Shown piece after piece: positions 33,773 through 40,635 of a DNA stretch of 43,226 nucleotides. The notes under the pieces are model-generated. The model saw only the letters and a program-made list of their open reading frames with translations. It made no database searches and was not told where the DNA came from. The stretch comes from Nitrospira sp. UBA2082. GTDB lineage: Bacteria; Nitrospirota; Nitrospiria; Nitrospirales; Nitrospiraceae. The position numbers and the translations under genes are program-made. How positions within the stretch are numbered: position 1 is the first letter of the stretch; the number at the start of each line of letters is the position of its first letter. The stretch covers positions 1 through 43,226 of the forward strand of contig DCZO01000019.1 of the NCBI GenBank assembly GCA_002331335.1, read 5' to 3'.

Positions 33773-33826
33773 AATGGTTCACCTCCCTTGGCTCGGTCGA
33801 CCGAACCGGTTTTCACCGCCCATCGG

Positions 33827-33845
33827 CGACTATGCCTTATAGTCG
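33827..33845. repeat. 7-bp-arm palindrome in the phoU operon leader
   Basis: CGACTAT, 5-nt spacer, ATAGTCG. Lies just downstream of the -10 of the phoU-operon promoter, in the predicted 5' leader. Could be an operator or RNA hairpin. Confidence 0.4.
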
Positions 33846-33854
33846 ATGAAACCC

Positions 33855-33910
33855 AGGCTACGGCGTCCAGATCACAACTTTGTTGGGAGTGAGTTATGAA
33901 TGTGTAATAT
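33855..33910 (-). promoter_or_regulatory. Pho-type promoter of the small-TM-phoU-lipoprotein unit
   Basis: Minus strand, 11-bp phase: ATATTAC (33910-33904), TCATAAC (33899-33893), TCCCAAC (33888-33882), TTGTGAT (33877-33871), then 10 nt to TAGCCT (33860-33855). The half-sites are more divergent than at other genes, so confidence is moderate. Confidence 0.45.
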
Positions 33911-33961
33911 CTTGGCTGGCCGGGAATCATTTGAGCAAACGACGCATCCATTTCTCCAGGG

Positions 33962-34017
33962 AGTTTACCGAACCTTGACGGCTCCTTAATCGAGAATGTC
34001 GGTTACTCCTGTATCCT
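33962..34017 (+). promoter_or_regulatory. Pho-type promoter of the 63-residue gene
   Basis: AGTTTAC (33962), CCTTGAC (33973), CCTTAAT (33984), a weak AATGTCG (33995), then 10 nt to TATCCT (34012-34017). Divergent from, and adjacent to, the phoU-operon array. Transcript start near 34024 gives a 37-nt leader. Confidence 0.45.
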
Positions 34018-34060
34018 ATGCTCCTCAGGTGTTGTCCGCTCGATGGTCTTGGAGGCCTTC

Positions 34061-34252
34061 ATGACAGTCCCGCACCCTGTCGTCCATGTTGACGTTCGTG
34101 TTCCGGTCGCCGTCACCGAACAAGCGTTTCTGCAACTCGCCGTGCAAGCAGCGACCAAGAAATTTCGAGAGATGCAGACCCAAGGCTCAGGCTGTGCCGA
34201 ACCGGTTTTCATTGAGCCGACCGAGCTTTGCCGGCACAGTGAAGGACCCTGA
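34061..34252 (+). CDS. 63-residue protein of unknown function
   Basis: ATG with GGAGG 6 nt upstream. MTVPHPVVHVDVRVPVAVTE is followed by a helix (QAFLQLAVQAATKKFREM) and a short tail with two Cys (GSGCAEP, ELCRHSEGP). No signal or membrane segment. I do not recognise it. It is divergent from the phoU unit and preceded by its own Pho-type array, so it is probably a small cytoplasmic member of that response. Confidence 0.55.
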   Translation: MTVPHPVVHVDVRVPVAVTEQAFLQLAVQAATKKFREMQTQGSGCAEPVFIEPTELCRHSEGP

Positions 34253-34631
34253 GCCGTCACAGCACACCTGCCCCAGCCCGCGCTTCTGGGTTCCCGCTCA
34301 TCATACGAGACATCGCGCCTGACGTGCGCCTGGCCTTCCATCAGGAGTCCTGGCGCCCGGCTGAGGTTCATCGGGTTTTGAACCTCATTCAACGGCTCCA
34401 GACATCATCTCGACCGAGTGGTCACAGCCCCCGTATGTCCCGACATCCGTAGACTCGTATCCGCTGGCACCGAGCGGCCGGTGTGCCAGTCCCCTCCCTC
34501 ATCTAATCCCCCTTCCAGGCGTTACGAAATCTTCACCGTGAGCTGATCGTTCAGTAACGACGGGCGATCATATTGCCGTTCCCTTGCAGCATTTGGAGTC
34601 GTTCACACATCGCGTGGAAAGGACATTCATC
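34253..34631. other. Intergenic region before the choice-of-anchor I gene
   Basis: The first 260 bp shows no supported gene (short frames lack start and ribosome site). The last 110 bp holds the Pho-type promoter at 34519-34574 and a leader of about 50 nt. Confidence 0.5.
34519..34574 (+). promoter_or_regulatory. Pho-type promoter of the choice-of-anchor I gene
   Basis: GCGTTAC (34519), TCTTCAC (34530), AGCTGAT (34541), CAGTAAC (34552), each 11 bp apart, then exactly 10 nt to CATATT (34569-34574). Four in-phase half-sites with the outer two strongest, matching the phoX array. Confidence 0.6.
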
Positions 34632-36572
34632 ATGAAGACAAAACTGCTGCTCATGGCAGTGAGTCTGCTGGGCTTGACGGGAACTTCGGTCGAAGTAGAG
34701 GCGAAGGACTCTCGTTCGATCACGCTGACACAGATCGGTCGCTACAGCGCCGGACCCAGCACCGTCGCAGACGAGCCGCGAGCCGAAATCACCGCGTTTG
34801 ACCCGGCCTCAAAGCGATTGTTCAGCATCAATCTCAATCTGCGCCAACTCGACATCCTCGATCTAAGTGCGCCGGAGACGCCGGTACCGGTCCAGAGCGT
34901 CGCACTCGGCGGTAAGCCCAACAGCGTGGCCGTTCACCATGGCATCGTCGCCGTCGCCGTGGAAGGCGCGCAGAAAACCGATCCCGGCAGCGTCAAGTTC
35001 TTCACTGCGAGCGGGACGTTCCTCAAGCAGCTGACCGTCGGAGCGCTGCCCGACATGCTGGTCTTCTCGCCGAACGGCCGGTGGTTATTGGTTGCCAACG
35101 AGGGGGAACCCAACAACTACAACCAGGCGAACTCCATCGATCCAGACGGATCGGTCAGCATCATCAACTTGCGAAGCGACATCACATCGCTCGCTCAATC
35201 GGATGTGCGGACGGCCTTATTCAATGGCTCGATCCCGCAGGACAACCCCTCCAGTATCCGCATCTTCGGTCCGAATGCGACGATTTCAACAGATCTCGAA
35301 CCGGAATATATCACCGTATCCCACGACTCGAAGACAGCTTGGGTCACACTGCAAGAAAACAACGCGATGGCTGTTCTAGACATTCCCTCCGCCACATTTA
35401 CAAAGATCGTCGGGCTCGGATTCAAGGACCATCTCCAGTCCCCCAACAAGCTGGATGCCAGCGACAGAGACGTGCCCGGATCGAGTAATAACGGCATCAT
35501 CAACATACGGAATTGGCCGGTGCTTGGCATGTATCAGCCCGATAGCATCGCGTCCTACCGGGTCAAGGGGCAGACCTACCTCGTCATGGCCAATGAAGGT
35601 GATGCCCGTGATTACACCGGTTTTGCGGAAGAAGCGAGGGTTGGCACGCTTTCGCTCGACACCGCGGCCTTTGCCGCACAGGGATTTCCGGATGTCACGA
35701 ACGGCACCGACGGCCTGCGTAACAATGATAATCTCGGCCGGCTAACCGTCACCAATACTCTGGGCAATACCGACGGGGATACAGAGTTCGAACGGCTCTA
35801 CGCGTTCGGTGCCCGCTCCTTCAGCATACGCAAGGCCGACGGCACATTGGTCTACGACAGCGGCGACGACTTGGAACAGCGAACGGCTACGTTAGTTCCG
35901 ACGATCTTCAACTCCAATGGCGCCGCCGACACCTTCGATACCAGAAGCGACAATAAAGGCCCTGAGCCTGAAGGGCTTGTGCTGGGAAAGATCGCCGGCA
36001 GGACCTATGCCTTCATCGGCCTTGAACGGACCGGCGGCATTATGGTCTACGACATCTCCAGACCCGAATCTCCGACATTCGTCACTTACGCCAACACCGC
36101 GCCGACCGACTTGGCCCCCGAAGGCCTACTCTTTATCAAGGGAAAGGACAGCCCGAACGGCAAACCGCTTCTGGTGGTATCACACGAAGTCAGCAACACC
36201 GTAACCATTTTCCAGATTGAGTGCGATCGGGAGGATGACGGGGACGAGGACGACGAGAGAGCAGAGCCGGCAACCCTCATTAGCTTGGACTACAAGGTAC
36301 GGGGAGATGGGCTAATCACGCGCGACAAGATGTCACAGCTGGATTGGCTGGATGTCACGCAGACAGTCAATCAGACCTATGATCAAGTCCGTACCGGCCC
36401 CTATTATGCTGCAGGCTTTCGTCATGCGACCAAAGCAGAACTACAAACGCTCTTTCTCCATGCCGGCACCCCGGATGATGGCTTCGACCTCACGAATACT
36501 TATCCCGCCGAAACGCAAGCACTCGCACAGTTGTTGGGAGTGACACAGCAAAAGGACGGATCGTCAGATTGA
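34632..36572 (+). CDS. Choice-of-anchor I family secreted protein with an extra C-terminal domain
   Basis: 646 residues from the ATG at 34632 (AAAGGAC upstream; frame opens at 34584). Signal peptide (LLLMAVSLLGLTGTSVEVEA). Residues about 30-535 form a beta-propeller-like repeat domain of the choice-of-anchor I group (ITAFDPASKRLFSINLNLRQLDILD; LPDMLVFSPNGRWLLVANEGEP; DSIASYRVKGQTYLVMANEGDARDY; KGPEPEGLVLGKIAGRTYAFIGLER), which includes proteins labelled alkaline phosphatase-like. An acidic linker (DREDDGDEDDERAE) leads to a short domain (LDWLDVTQTVNQTYDQV) usually seen just before a PEP-CTERM anchor, but the chain stops without one. Pho-type promoter upstream, so likely an extracellular phosphate-scavenging or binding protein. 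Confidence 0.85.
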   Translation: MKTKLLLMAVSLLGLTGTSVEVEAKDSRSITLTQIGRYSAGPSTVADEPRAEITAFDPASKRLFSINLNLRQLDILDLSAPETPVPVQSVALGGKPNSVAVHHGIVAVAVEGAQKTDPGSVKFFTASGTFLKQLTVGALPDMLVFSPNGRWLLVANEGEPNNYNQANSIDPDGSVSIINLRSDITSLAQSDVRTALFNGSIPQDNPSSIRIFGPNATISTDLEPEYITVSHDSKTAWVTLQENNAMAVLDIPSATFTKIVGLGFKDHLQSPNKLDASDRDVPGSSNNGIINIRNWPVLGMYQPDSIASYRVKGQTYLVMANEGDARDYTGFAEEARVGTLSLDTAAFAAQGFPDVTNGTDGLRNNDNLGRLTVTNTLGNTDGDTEFERLYAFGARSFSIRKADGTLVYDSGDDLEQRTATLVPTIFNSNGAADTFDTRSDNKGPEPEGLVLGKIAGRTYAFIGLERTGGIMVYDISRPESPTFVTYANTAPTDLAPEGLLFIKGKDSPNGKPLLVVSHEVSNTVTIFQIECDREDDGDEDDERAEPATLISLDYKVRGDGLITRDKMSQLDWLDVTQTVNQTYDQVRTGPYYAAGFRHATKAELQTLFLHAGTPDDGFDLTNTYPAETQALAQLLGVTQQKDGSSD

Positions 36573-36673
36573 ACTGAGGCTGCCCAACAGCCCTTTCACG
36601 AGACGACGCGACGGCATTCATGAAGACGCGAGCGGTCTGATACGCCTGTTGCTCGCCCTTCATGACCGCGCTG

Positions 36674-36698
36674 GCCGCCCCTTCCACTCAGGGGCGGC
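36674..36698 (+). terminator. Hairpin after the choice-of-anchor I gene
   Basis: GCCGCCCCT, 7-nt loop, AGGGGCGGC, followed only by TT. Position 100 nt after the stop and stem strength suggest a terminator; the T-run is weak. Confidence 0.45.
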
Positions 36699-36763
36699 TT
36701 CCCCGGATCAGCCCCGGGTTGCCCACGTCCAATTACTCGTTCGACGCTCTCTTTGCAGGCGAT

Positions 36764-36830
36764 TGTTAACGAATACTTTACCAACTCTAAACAGGAACTT
36801 GATCGGTTTGATGCAGGGGCCGTCTACACT
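36764..36830 (+). promoter_or_regulatory. Pho-type promoter of the 37-residue gene
   Basis: TGTTAAC (36764), ACTTTAC (36775), TCTAAAC (36786), ACTTGAT (36797), and a weak TTGATGC (36808), all in 11-bp phase, then exactly 10 nt to TACACT (36825-36830). One of the longest arrays in the window. Confidence 0.6.
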
Positions 36831-36876
36831 CTGAACTAGGACGCTAATTGAGGACTCTTCATCGAAGGAGGGACTC

Positions 36877-36990
36877 ATGAGAAAGACGATTCGGAGCTGG
36901 GTCGCGAGCCACCGTCAAGAGATGCGTCACTGGGTGTCACACGGCGGGCCGCTCCGGCTAGTCGTGCATATCGCCCGTCTCGTTTCCTGA
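36877..36990 (+). CDS. 37-residue basic peptide
   Basis: ATG with AAGGAGGG 4 nt upstream; begins MRKTIRSWVASHRQEMRHW and ends in a hydrophobic, weakly amphipathic segment (PLRLVVHIARLVS). Net positive with several His. No signal cleavage site. The ribosome site, a dedicated five-half-site promoter and the clean stop argue for a real gene that is too short for standard annotation. Function unknown; membrane-associated regulatory peptide is one possibility. Confidence 0.6.
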   Translation: MRKTIRSWVASHRQEMRHWVSHGGPLRLVVHIARLVS

Positions 36991-37015
36991 CCGCAGCCTG
37001 TCCTGTCCTTGAACC

Positions 37016-37345
37016 TCAACCGTGACAACGGCAGTACGGAATCATGTCACGGTCCGCACAGGGCAATTCGACTCGCCGCACGTGCCATCGCCGGAACCCA
37101 CGCGCCACGAAACTTAGAAGGGACAAAGGGGGAGTCATTGTTTGGCACACCACAGCGAGAAACGGCGCTCTTTCTATGCCGTACTGGTTGTTTCTCATTG
37201 TCACGGCGCCGAGTGCCGCAAGACCGGTCGCAAACAGGAGAAAGGCAGCGGGTACAGGCACCGGAGCGGCAGTACTCGCCAGTGCCACAGCCGGTGATCC
37301 GGAGAGCGAACTCGGTAGAGGGGCCAAGGTTTGACTGGAAATCAC
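37016..37345 (-). pseudogene. VPxPA/PEP-CTERM-like anchor segment, probable gene remnant
   Basis: 109-codon frame from a GTG. Residues about 27-55 read APVPVPAAFLLFATGLAALG then AVTMRNNQ, very like a VPLPA-type sorting tail (VPxPA, one helix, basic end). In such proteins the chain should stop just after the basic residues, but this frame continues 55 codons in low-complexity sequence, and there is no protein body before it. I therefore read it as the left-over end of an exosortase-sorted protein, possibly with a frameshift. It is inverted relative to the choice-of-anchor gene, which lacks such a tail. Confidence 0.35.
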
Positions 37346-37424
37346 TCCTCCGTTAAAGCTGGCCGTTTAAGCGTTCAGGGCCTCCTCTCTTCTCACGACA
37401 GCTCTTCATGCGTTCGTGATCCAC

Positions 37425-37480
37425 ATTTAACCGCTGCTGCACAGCATATCGACCAATTTGTAACAAGTACGGGCTAATCG
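37425..37480 (+). promoter_or_regulatory. Pho-type promoter of the 28-residue membrane peptide
   Basis: ATTTAAC (37425), GCTGCAC (37436), TATCGAC (37447), TTGTAAC (37458), 11-bp phase, then 10 nt to TAATCG (37475-37480, a weak -10). Outer half-sites strongest, as in the phoX and choice-of-anchor arrays. Confidence 0.5.
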
Positions 37481-37547
37481 TTTGTAGACCGCTCACATTG
37501 GAATGATGATGGAAGCGATGAATCATGATGAAGGGAGGTGATTCGGG

Positions 37548-37634
37548 ATGATGATGTTGATCGTCGGCATGCTGGCTGTGAGCGCCGTGCTGGGAGTTTT
37601 GTTTCAAGCCATGAATGTAGCAGATGACGAGTAG
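37548..37634 (+). CDS. 28-residue single-span membrane peptide
   Basis: ATG with a near-perfect ribosome site (GGGAGGTGA, 7 nt). Reads MMMLIVGMLAVSAVLGVLFQ, a single membrane helix, followed by a short acidic end (AMNVADDE). It has the size and plan of KdpF-like or other transporter-associated micro-peptides. Behind its own Pho-type array and between Pho-linked genes. Real expression is likely; a role as a small subunit or regulator of a phosphate-related membrane complex is inference. Confidence 0.65.
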   Translation: MMMLIVGMLAVSAVLGVLFQAMNVADDE

Positions 37635-37670
37635 GGCGGGGGCATTGCTTTATCCGCTCTGACGAAGGAG

Positions 37671-37724
37671 GGGCTCGGTCGTGGGACGTGAGGATCGCCC
37701 ACGGCCCAGATCGCGGCCGAGCCC
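37671..37724. repeat. Nested inverted repeats, possible structured RNA or terminator
   Basis: Outer arms GGGCTCGG (37671-37678) and CCGAGCCC (37717-37724); inner arms CGTGGG (37680-37685) and CCCACG (37698-37703). Starts 36 nt after the 28-residue gene. No T-run. Could end that transcript or form a stable small RNA. Confidence 0.4.
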
Positions 37725-37969
37725 AGAGGGTGATTCGGAAACATCACAGCCTTTCCATCCGCATAGTTCGGGCCATTACCCTCATGCCTGCTGGGTATGG
37801 CTTTCCTCCTCCCAGATCGACAGGTCACTGGGTCAAAAGCGGATCGGACAATACGGGTGCATAACGAACTTAACGTCGTGCCCCAGGGTGCAGCGAAGCT
37901 CGTCCACGAATGAGTCTCAAACGAACAGGCGGTATCATTTCGTAGCTTGCAGTCGCGGGCAAGTTGATG

Positions 37970-38025
37970 ATTTTACGGTCGAGAAACAATTCTCTAACAC
38001 CCTGGCAATACCGTGGAGTTAGAAT
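37970..38025 (+). promoter_or_regulatory. Pho-type promoter of the CBS-domain gene
   Basis: ATTTTAC (37970), GAGAAAC (37981), CTCTAAC (37992), TGGCAAT (38003), 11-bp phase, then exactly 10 nt to TAGAAT (38020-38025, 5 of 6 to consensus). Transcript start near 38032 gives a leader of about 37 nt. Confidence 0.6.
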
Positions 38026-38068
38026 CGTGCGTGACATTACATATATCTATATAAAAAGGAGGTCCTGT

Positions 38069-38452
38069 ATGGTCACAGTCGGGCAATTGATGAAGAGAGA
38101 ATTGATCTCGGTGGATACCGGCACCTCGGTGGTCGAGGTGGCCAAACTGATGAAAACCTGCAATGCCGAGGGCGTGCTCGTGTTCGAGCGAGGAAGGATC
38201 GTCGGAATCGTCACCGAATCGGACATTGTGAAGAAGGTCATCGGCTCCGACCGGAGCCCCTATTTTATCCCCGTGGAAGAGATTATGAGCAGTCCGGTCG
38301 TCGGAATCGAAGAACGCCGTCCGCTCACGGAGGCGGCGGATCTCATGAACAAACACCACTCGATTCACCTCGGTGTCACCAAGAACGGAGCAATGGTGGG
38401 TATCCTGTCCGTTCGTGACCTGCTTCATCCCGTGTCGGTCGACGAATTTTAA
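38069..38452 (+). CDS. Two-CBS-domain protein
   Basis: 127 residues from an ATG with AAGGAGG 7 nt upstream. Two CBS motifs fill the chain: VGQLMKRELISVDTGTSVVE ... GVLVFERGRIVGIVTESDIV, and EIMSSPVVGIEERRPLTEAA ... HLGVTKNGAMVGILSVRDLL. Stand-alone CBS pairs bind adenine nucleotides and regulate partner proteins. Placed between phosphate genes and behind a clear Pho-type promoter, it may report energy or nucleotide state to the phosphate system; that is inference. Confidence 0.92.
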   Translation: MVTVGQLMKRELISVDTGTSVVEVAKLMKTCNAEGVLVFERGRIVGIVTESDIVKKVIGSDRSPYFIPVEEIMSSPVVGIEERRPLTEAADLMNKHHSIHLGVTKNGAMVGILSVRDLLHPVSVDEF

Positions 38453-38639
38453 GGTCCTTCCCTCCCTATCCTTTCGCCGGAGCAGTCCTGCCATTGACTC
38501 CGGCTGAGAGGGGCCTGCCCAACCAGCCGCAACGTGCGTCTTCACCATCCTGGATTTAGGCTTCACCAACAGCGACTGACTCATATCGTCCGACGTATTG
38601 TATTCGCGATGCAGCAGTAGGGCGCAAGAACAATACGGG

Positions 38640-39350
38640 CTAGTCTCGCAACTTGTAGCCGATGCCACGCACTGTGACGATCATCTTTGGGTGGGCAGGC
38701 TGAAGCTCGATCTTCTGGCGGAGTGAATGAATATGGACGTCAAGGGCGTGCTCTTCAAGCGCGTATCCTTCACCCCACACCTTGTTCAGCATCTCCTGGC
38801 GAGAAAATAATTGATTGGGTGACTCCAGGAACTGGCGGAGAATCTGAAACTCTTTCGGGGTCAGTTCGACCAACCGTCCATTCACGGTCACCTCATGCCG
38901 GTCTAAATCCATGTGGATCTTTCCGACGCGATAGTAGGTGCCCGATTCGGCGCGCGGTTCCCGGCGGCGGAGAATGGCCCGGACTCGCGCCAGGAGTTCC
39001 CGTGGACTTTGACTGCAGACAACGAGATCAACGTCCCGGTCGTAGTCCTGGATACATTCCTCTTCGGTGCAGGGAACATGGCCATCTTCCACTGCGACGA
39101 TGGGAACCCTGCTCATCAACGGCAGACTTCGCAGAGTCGTCGCCGTTCGAGGTTGGCGTCCCATCAGAATCAGCGCGGGCGGCGAAGCCTTTGCCGTAGT
39201 GACGGCGTCGTGTTCGGTCGTCACGATCGTGATGTGGTACCCGCTCGTTTCGAATGCCTTTTTCAGCAGCTGCGCAAAGGAACCCGACTGTAGAAAGATA
39301 AGAATAGATCCCTTCGCGCCCGCCGATGTTGGGGATGAGGTCGTCATCAT
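38640..39350 (-). CDS. PhoB-like regulator with a degenerate receiver domain
   Basis: 236 residues from the ATG at 39350 (frame opens at 39464, inside the promoter region). The C-terminal winged helix is fully PhoB-like (MDLDRHEVTVNGRLVELTPKEFQILRQFL; LDVHIHSLRQKIE; VTVRGIGYKLRD). The receiver has lost its chemistry: the acidic pair is replaced (SILIFLQSGSF), the phosphoacceptor region reads ALILMGRQP instead of LILLDxMxP, and the KP motif is CSQSP. It has two to three extra Cys. So it should bind DNA without phosphorylation. Divergent from pstS with a Pho-type array in its own upstream region. Confidence 0.85.
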   Translation of the reverse strand: MMTTSSPTSAGAKGSILIFLQSGSFAQLLKKAFETSGYHITIVTTEHDAVTTAKASPPALILMGRQPRTATTLRSLPLMSRVPIVAVEDGHVPCTEEECIQDYDRDVDLVVCSQSPRELLARVRAILRRREPRAESGTYYRVGKIHMDLDRHEVTVNGRLVELTPKEFQILRQFLESPNQLFSRQEMLNKVWGEGYALEEHALDVHIHSLRQKIELQPAHPKMIVTVRGIGYKLRD

Positions 39351-39387
39351 AGGTGCGTGATGATAGACCTCGAATGCGAAAATGGTC

Positions 39388-39416
39388 GTTTGCGCGGTGT
39401 AAACTGTGAGTAAACA
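39388..39416 (-). promoter_or_regulatory. Pho-type half-site array upstream of the degenerate PhoB-like gene
   Basis: Minus strand, 11-bp phase: TGTTTAC (39416-39410), AGTTTAC (39405-39399), CGCAAAC (39394-39388). The hexamer 10 nt on is poor; TATCAT at 39365-39360 is a better -10 but would give an almost leaderless message. Confidence 0.5.
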
Positions 39417-39455
39417 CTCGTGCGCCCCTGATCGCCAGCTCTTTTCGGGTCCTGG

Positions 39456-39511
39456 AGTTAACACAAAGTTAATGAATCAGTGACCTCGATGAAACGCACG
39501 ATCCATAGACT
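39456..39511 (+). promoter_or_regulatory. Pho-type promoter of the PstS-like gene
   Basis: AGTTAAC (39456), AGTTAAT (39467), CAGTGAC (39478), ATGAAAC (39489), 11-bp phase, then exactly 10 nt to TAGACT (39506-39511). Two strong half-sites followed by two weaker ones. Confidence 0.6.
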
Positions 39512-39558
39512 TCAGCTCTGAGAATCAGAGCGCTCGACTGAGACCGGAGGTGAGGATC

Positions 39559-40608
39559 ATGCGCTTCTCTCGCATCGTCCTTGTTGTTTACGTTTTCTTA
39601 TTCGCCCTTGTGGCATCGCTCCCTCCCGCAACGTGGGGACAGGTTCGTCCGCCGTTGGACCCTGAAATTACGTCTTACACCTATCAGGAATCCGCATCCG
39701 GCGCGCTGGCCGTCTCAGCGCCCGAAACAATGAAGCCCTTGTTGCGCGCCTGGGCGGATGGTTTGGCGCTGAGACATCCCCGGCTGAAGATCACACTCTT
39801 GTCGGATGGAATTGACACGGGGCTCTCAGCGTTGCTGGAACACCGAACAGACATCGCCGTGCTGGCCCGCCGCATGACTGCCCCGGAAATCTCCGAGTTT
39901 GTGAAGGAATACGGGTACGAGCCGACCGAGGTTCCGGTGGCCACCGATGCGATGGCGATCTTCGTTCACAAGGACAACCCCGTTACAGGGTTGTCTTTGG
40001 AGGAACTGGACGCCATGTTCTGCAGCGAGCGGCGGCGTGGTGTGGGCCATACCATTGACTCCTGGGGTCTGGTCGGCGTCAAGGATGAATGGGTTCACGC
40101 TCCTGTTCGCCTATACGGCCGGAACGGGAAATCCGGTGCCGCGCACTTCTTTCGAGACGAGGTGTGCAAAGGCGGCTCGCTGCATCGCCGGCTCACGGAC
40201 GGCCAGGGATTGGCTTCCGTCGTGCTGGATATCGGCGGCGATCCTGAAGGGATTGGGTTCAGCGCGGTAGGCTACGAGACCTCGGAGGTGAAACCGGTCC
40301 CGATCGCCGCGGTGAAAGGCGGTCGTTATGTCGCCCCGTCCGTGCAAACGGCCAGGGATGGTTCCTATCCATTGCGGCGGAACCTGTACTTCTACGTCGC
40401 CAAACCTCCGAAAGGGTCACCCGCCCAAGCAACGACGGAGCTCATTCGCTTCGCGTTGAGCCAGCAAGGCCAGCAATTGGCGCTCGATTTCGGATATTTT
40501 CCGCTTTCGCCGCCGGAATATGCGCGTGTCGTGTCCAAATGGTCCTCATCTGTGAAAGCGGCTCGGACGAAGCAGTCGAGTCCGATCGAGTCTCCATCAG
40601 GTTCGTGA
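39559..40608 (+). CDS. PstS-type phosphate-binding periplasmic protein
   Basis: 349 residues from the ATG at 39559 with GGAGGTGA 5 nt upstream. Signal peptide (IVLVVYVFLFALVASLPPATWG). The PBP-like fold is readable: GALAVSAPETMKPLLRAWADGL, HPRLKITLLSDGIDTGLSALL, RTDIAVLARRMTAPEI, VPVATDAMAIFVHKDNP, VRLYGRNGKSGAAHFFRDEV, EGIGFSAVGYE, PLRRNLYFYVAKPP. Binds phosphate in the periplasm. No pstCAB follows; instead a lipoprotein gene 27 nt on. Could feed a Pst permease encoded elsewhere or act as a phosphate sensor. Confidence 0.9.
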   Translation: MRFSRIVLVVYVFLFALVASLPPATWGQVRPPLDPEITSYTYQESASGALAVSAPETMKPLLRAWADGLALRHPRLKITLLSDGIDTGLSALLEHRTDIAVLARRMTAPEISEFVKEYGYEPTEVPVATDAMAIFVHKDNPVTGLSLEELDAMFCSERRRGVGHTIDSWGLVGVKDEWVHAPVRLYGRNGKSGAAHFFRDEVCKGGSLHRRLTDGQGLASVVLDIGGDPEGIGFSAVGYETSEVKPVPIAAVKGGRYVAPSVQTARDGSYPLRRNLYFYVAKPPKGSPAQATTELIRFALSQQGQQLALDFGYFPLSPPEYARVVSKWSSSVKAARTKQSSPIESPSGS

Positions 40609-40635
40609 TTGTGTTGATGAAGAACCGGTTTCCTG

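Larger units (their letters stand above)
36573..36876. other. Intergenic region with terminator and Pho-type promoter
   Basis: 304 bp: a hairpin at 36674-36698 ending the previous gene, then the promoter array of the 37-residue gene. A minus-strand frame in the first 110 bp lacks support. Confidence 0.5.
36991..37547. other. Region with a minus-strand anchor-like remnant and a Pho-type promoter
   Basis: Holds the anchor-like frame (37016-37345), then about 80 bp with nothing recognised, then the array at 37425-37480 and a leader for the 28-residue gene. Confidence 0.45.
37635..38068. other. Intergenic region with a structured element and the CBS-gene promoter
   Basis: Contains a nested inverted repeat at 37671-37724 and the Pho-type promoter at 37970-38025. 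A GTG-started plus-strand frame of 113 codons (37681-38022) is Ser/Pro/Arg-rich, overlaps both elements and is not convincing. Confidence 0.45.

Noticed and set aside
37681..38022. 113-codon plus-strand frame before the CBS gene
   Set aside because: Ser/Pro/Arg-rich, spans the promoter array and the nested inverted repeat, and its GTG lies inside that repeat.
38476..38504. 7-bp hairpin after the CBS-domain gene
   Set aside because: Long loop and no T-run; not enough to call a terminator.
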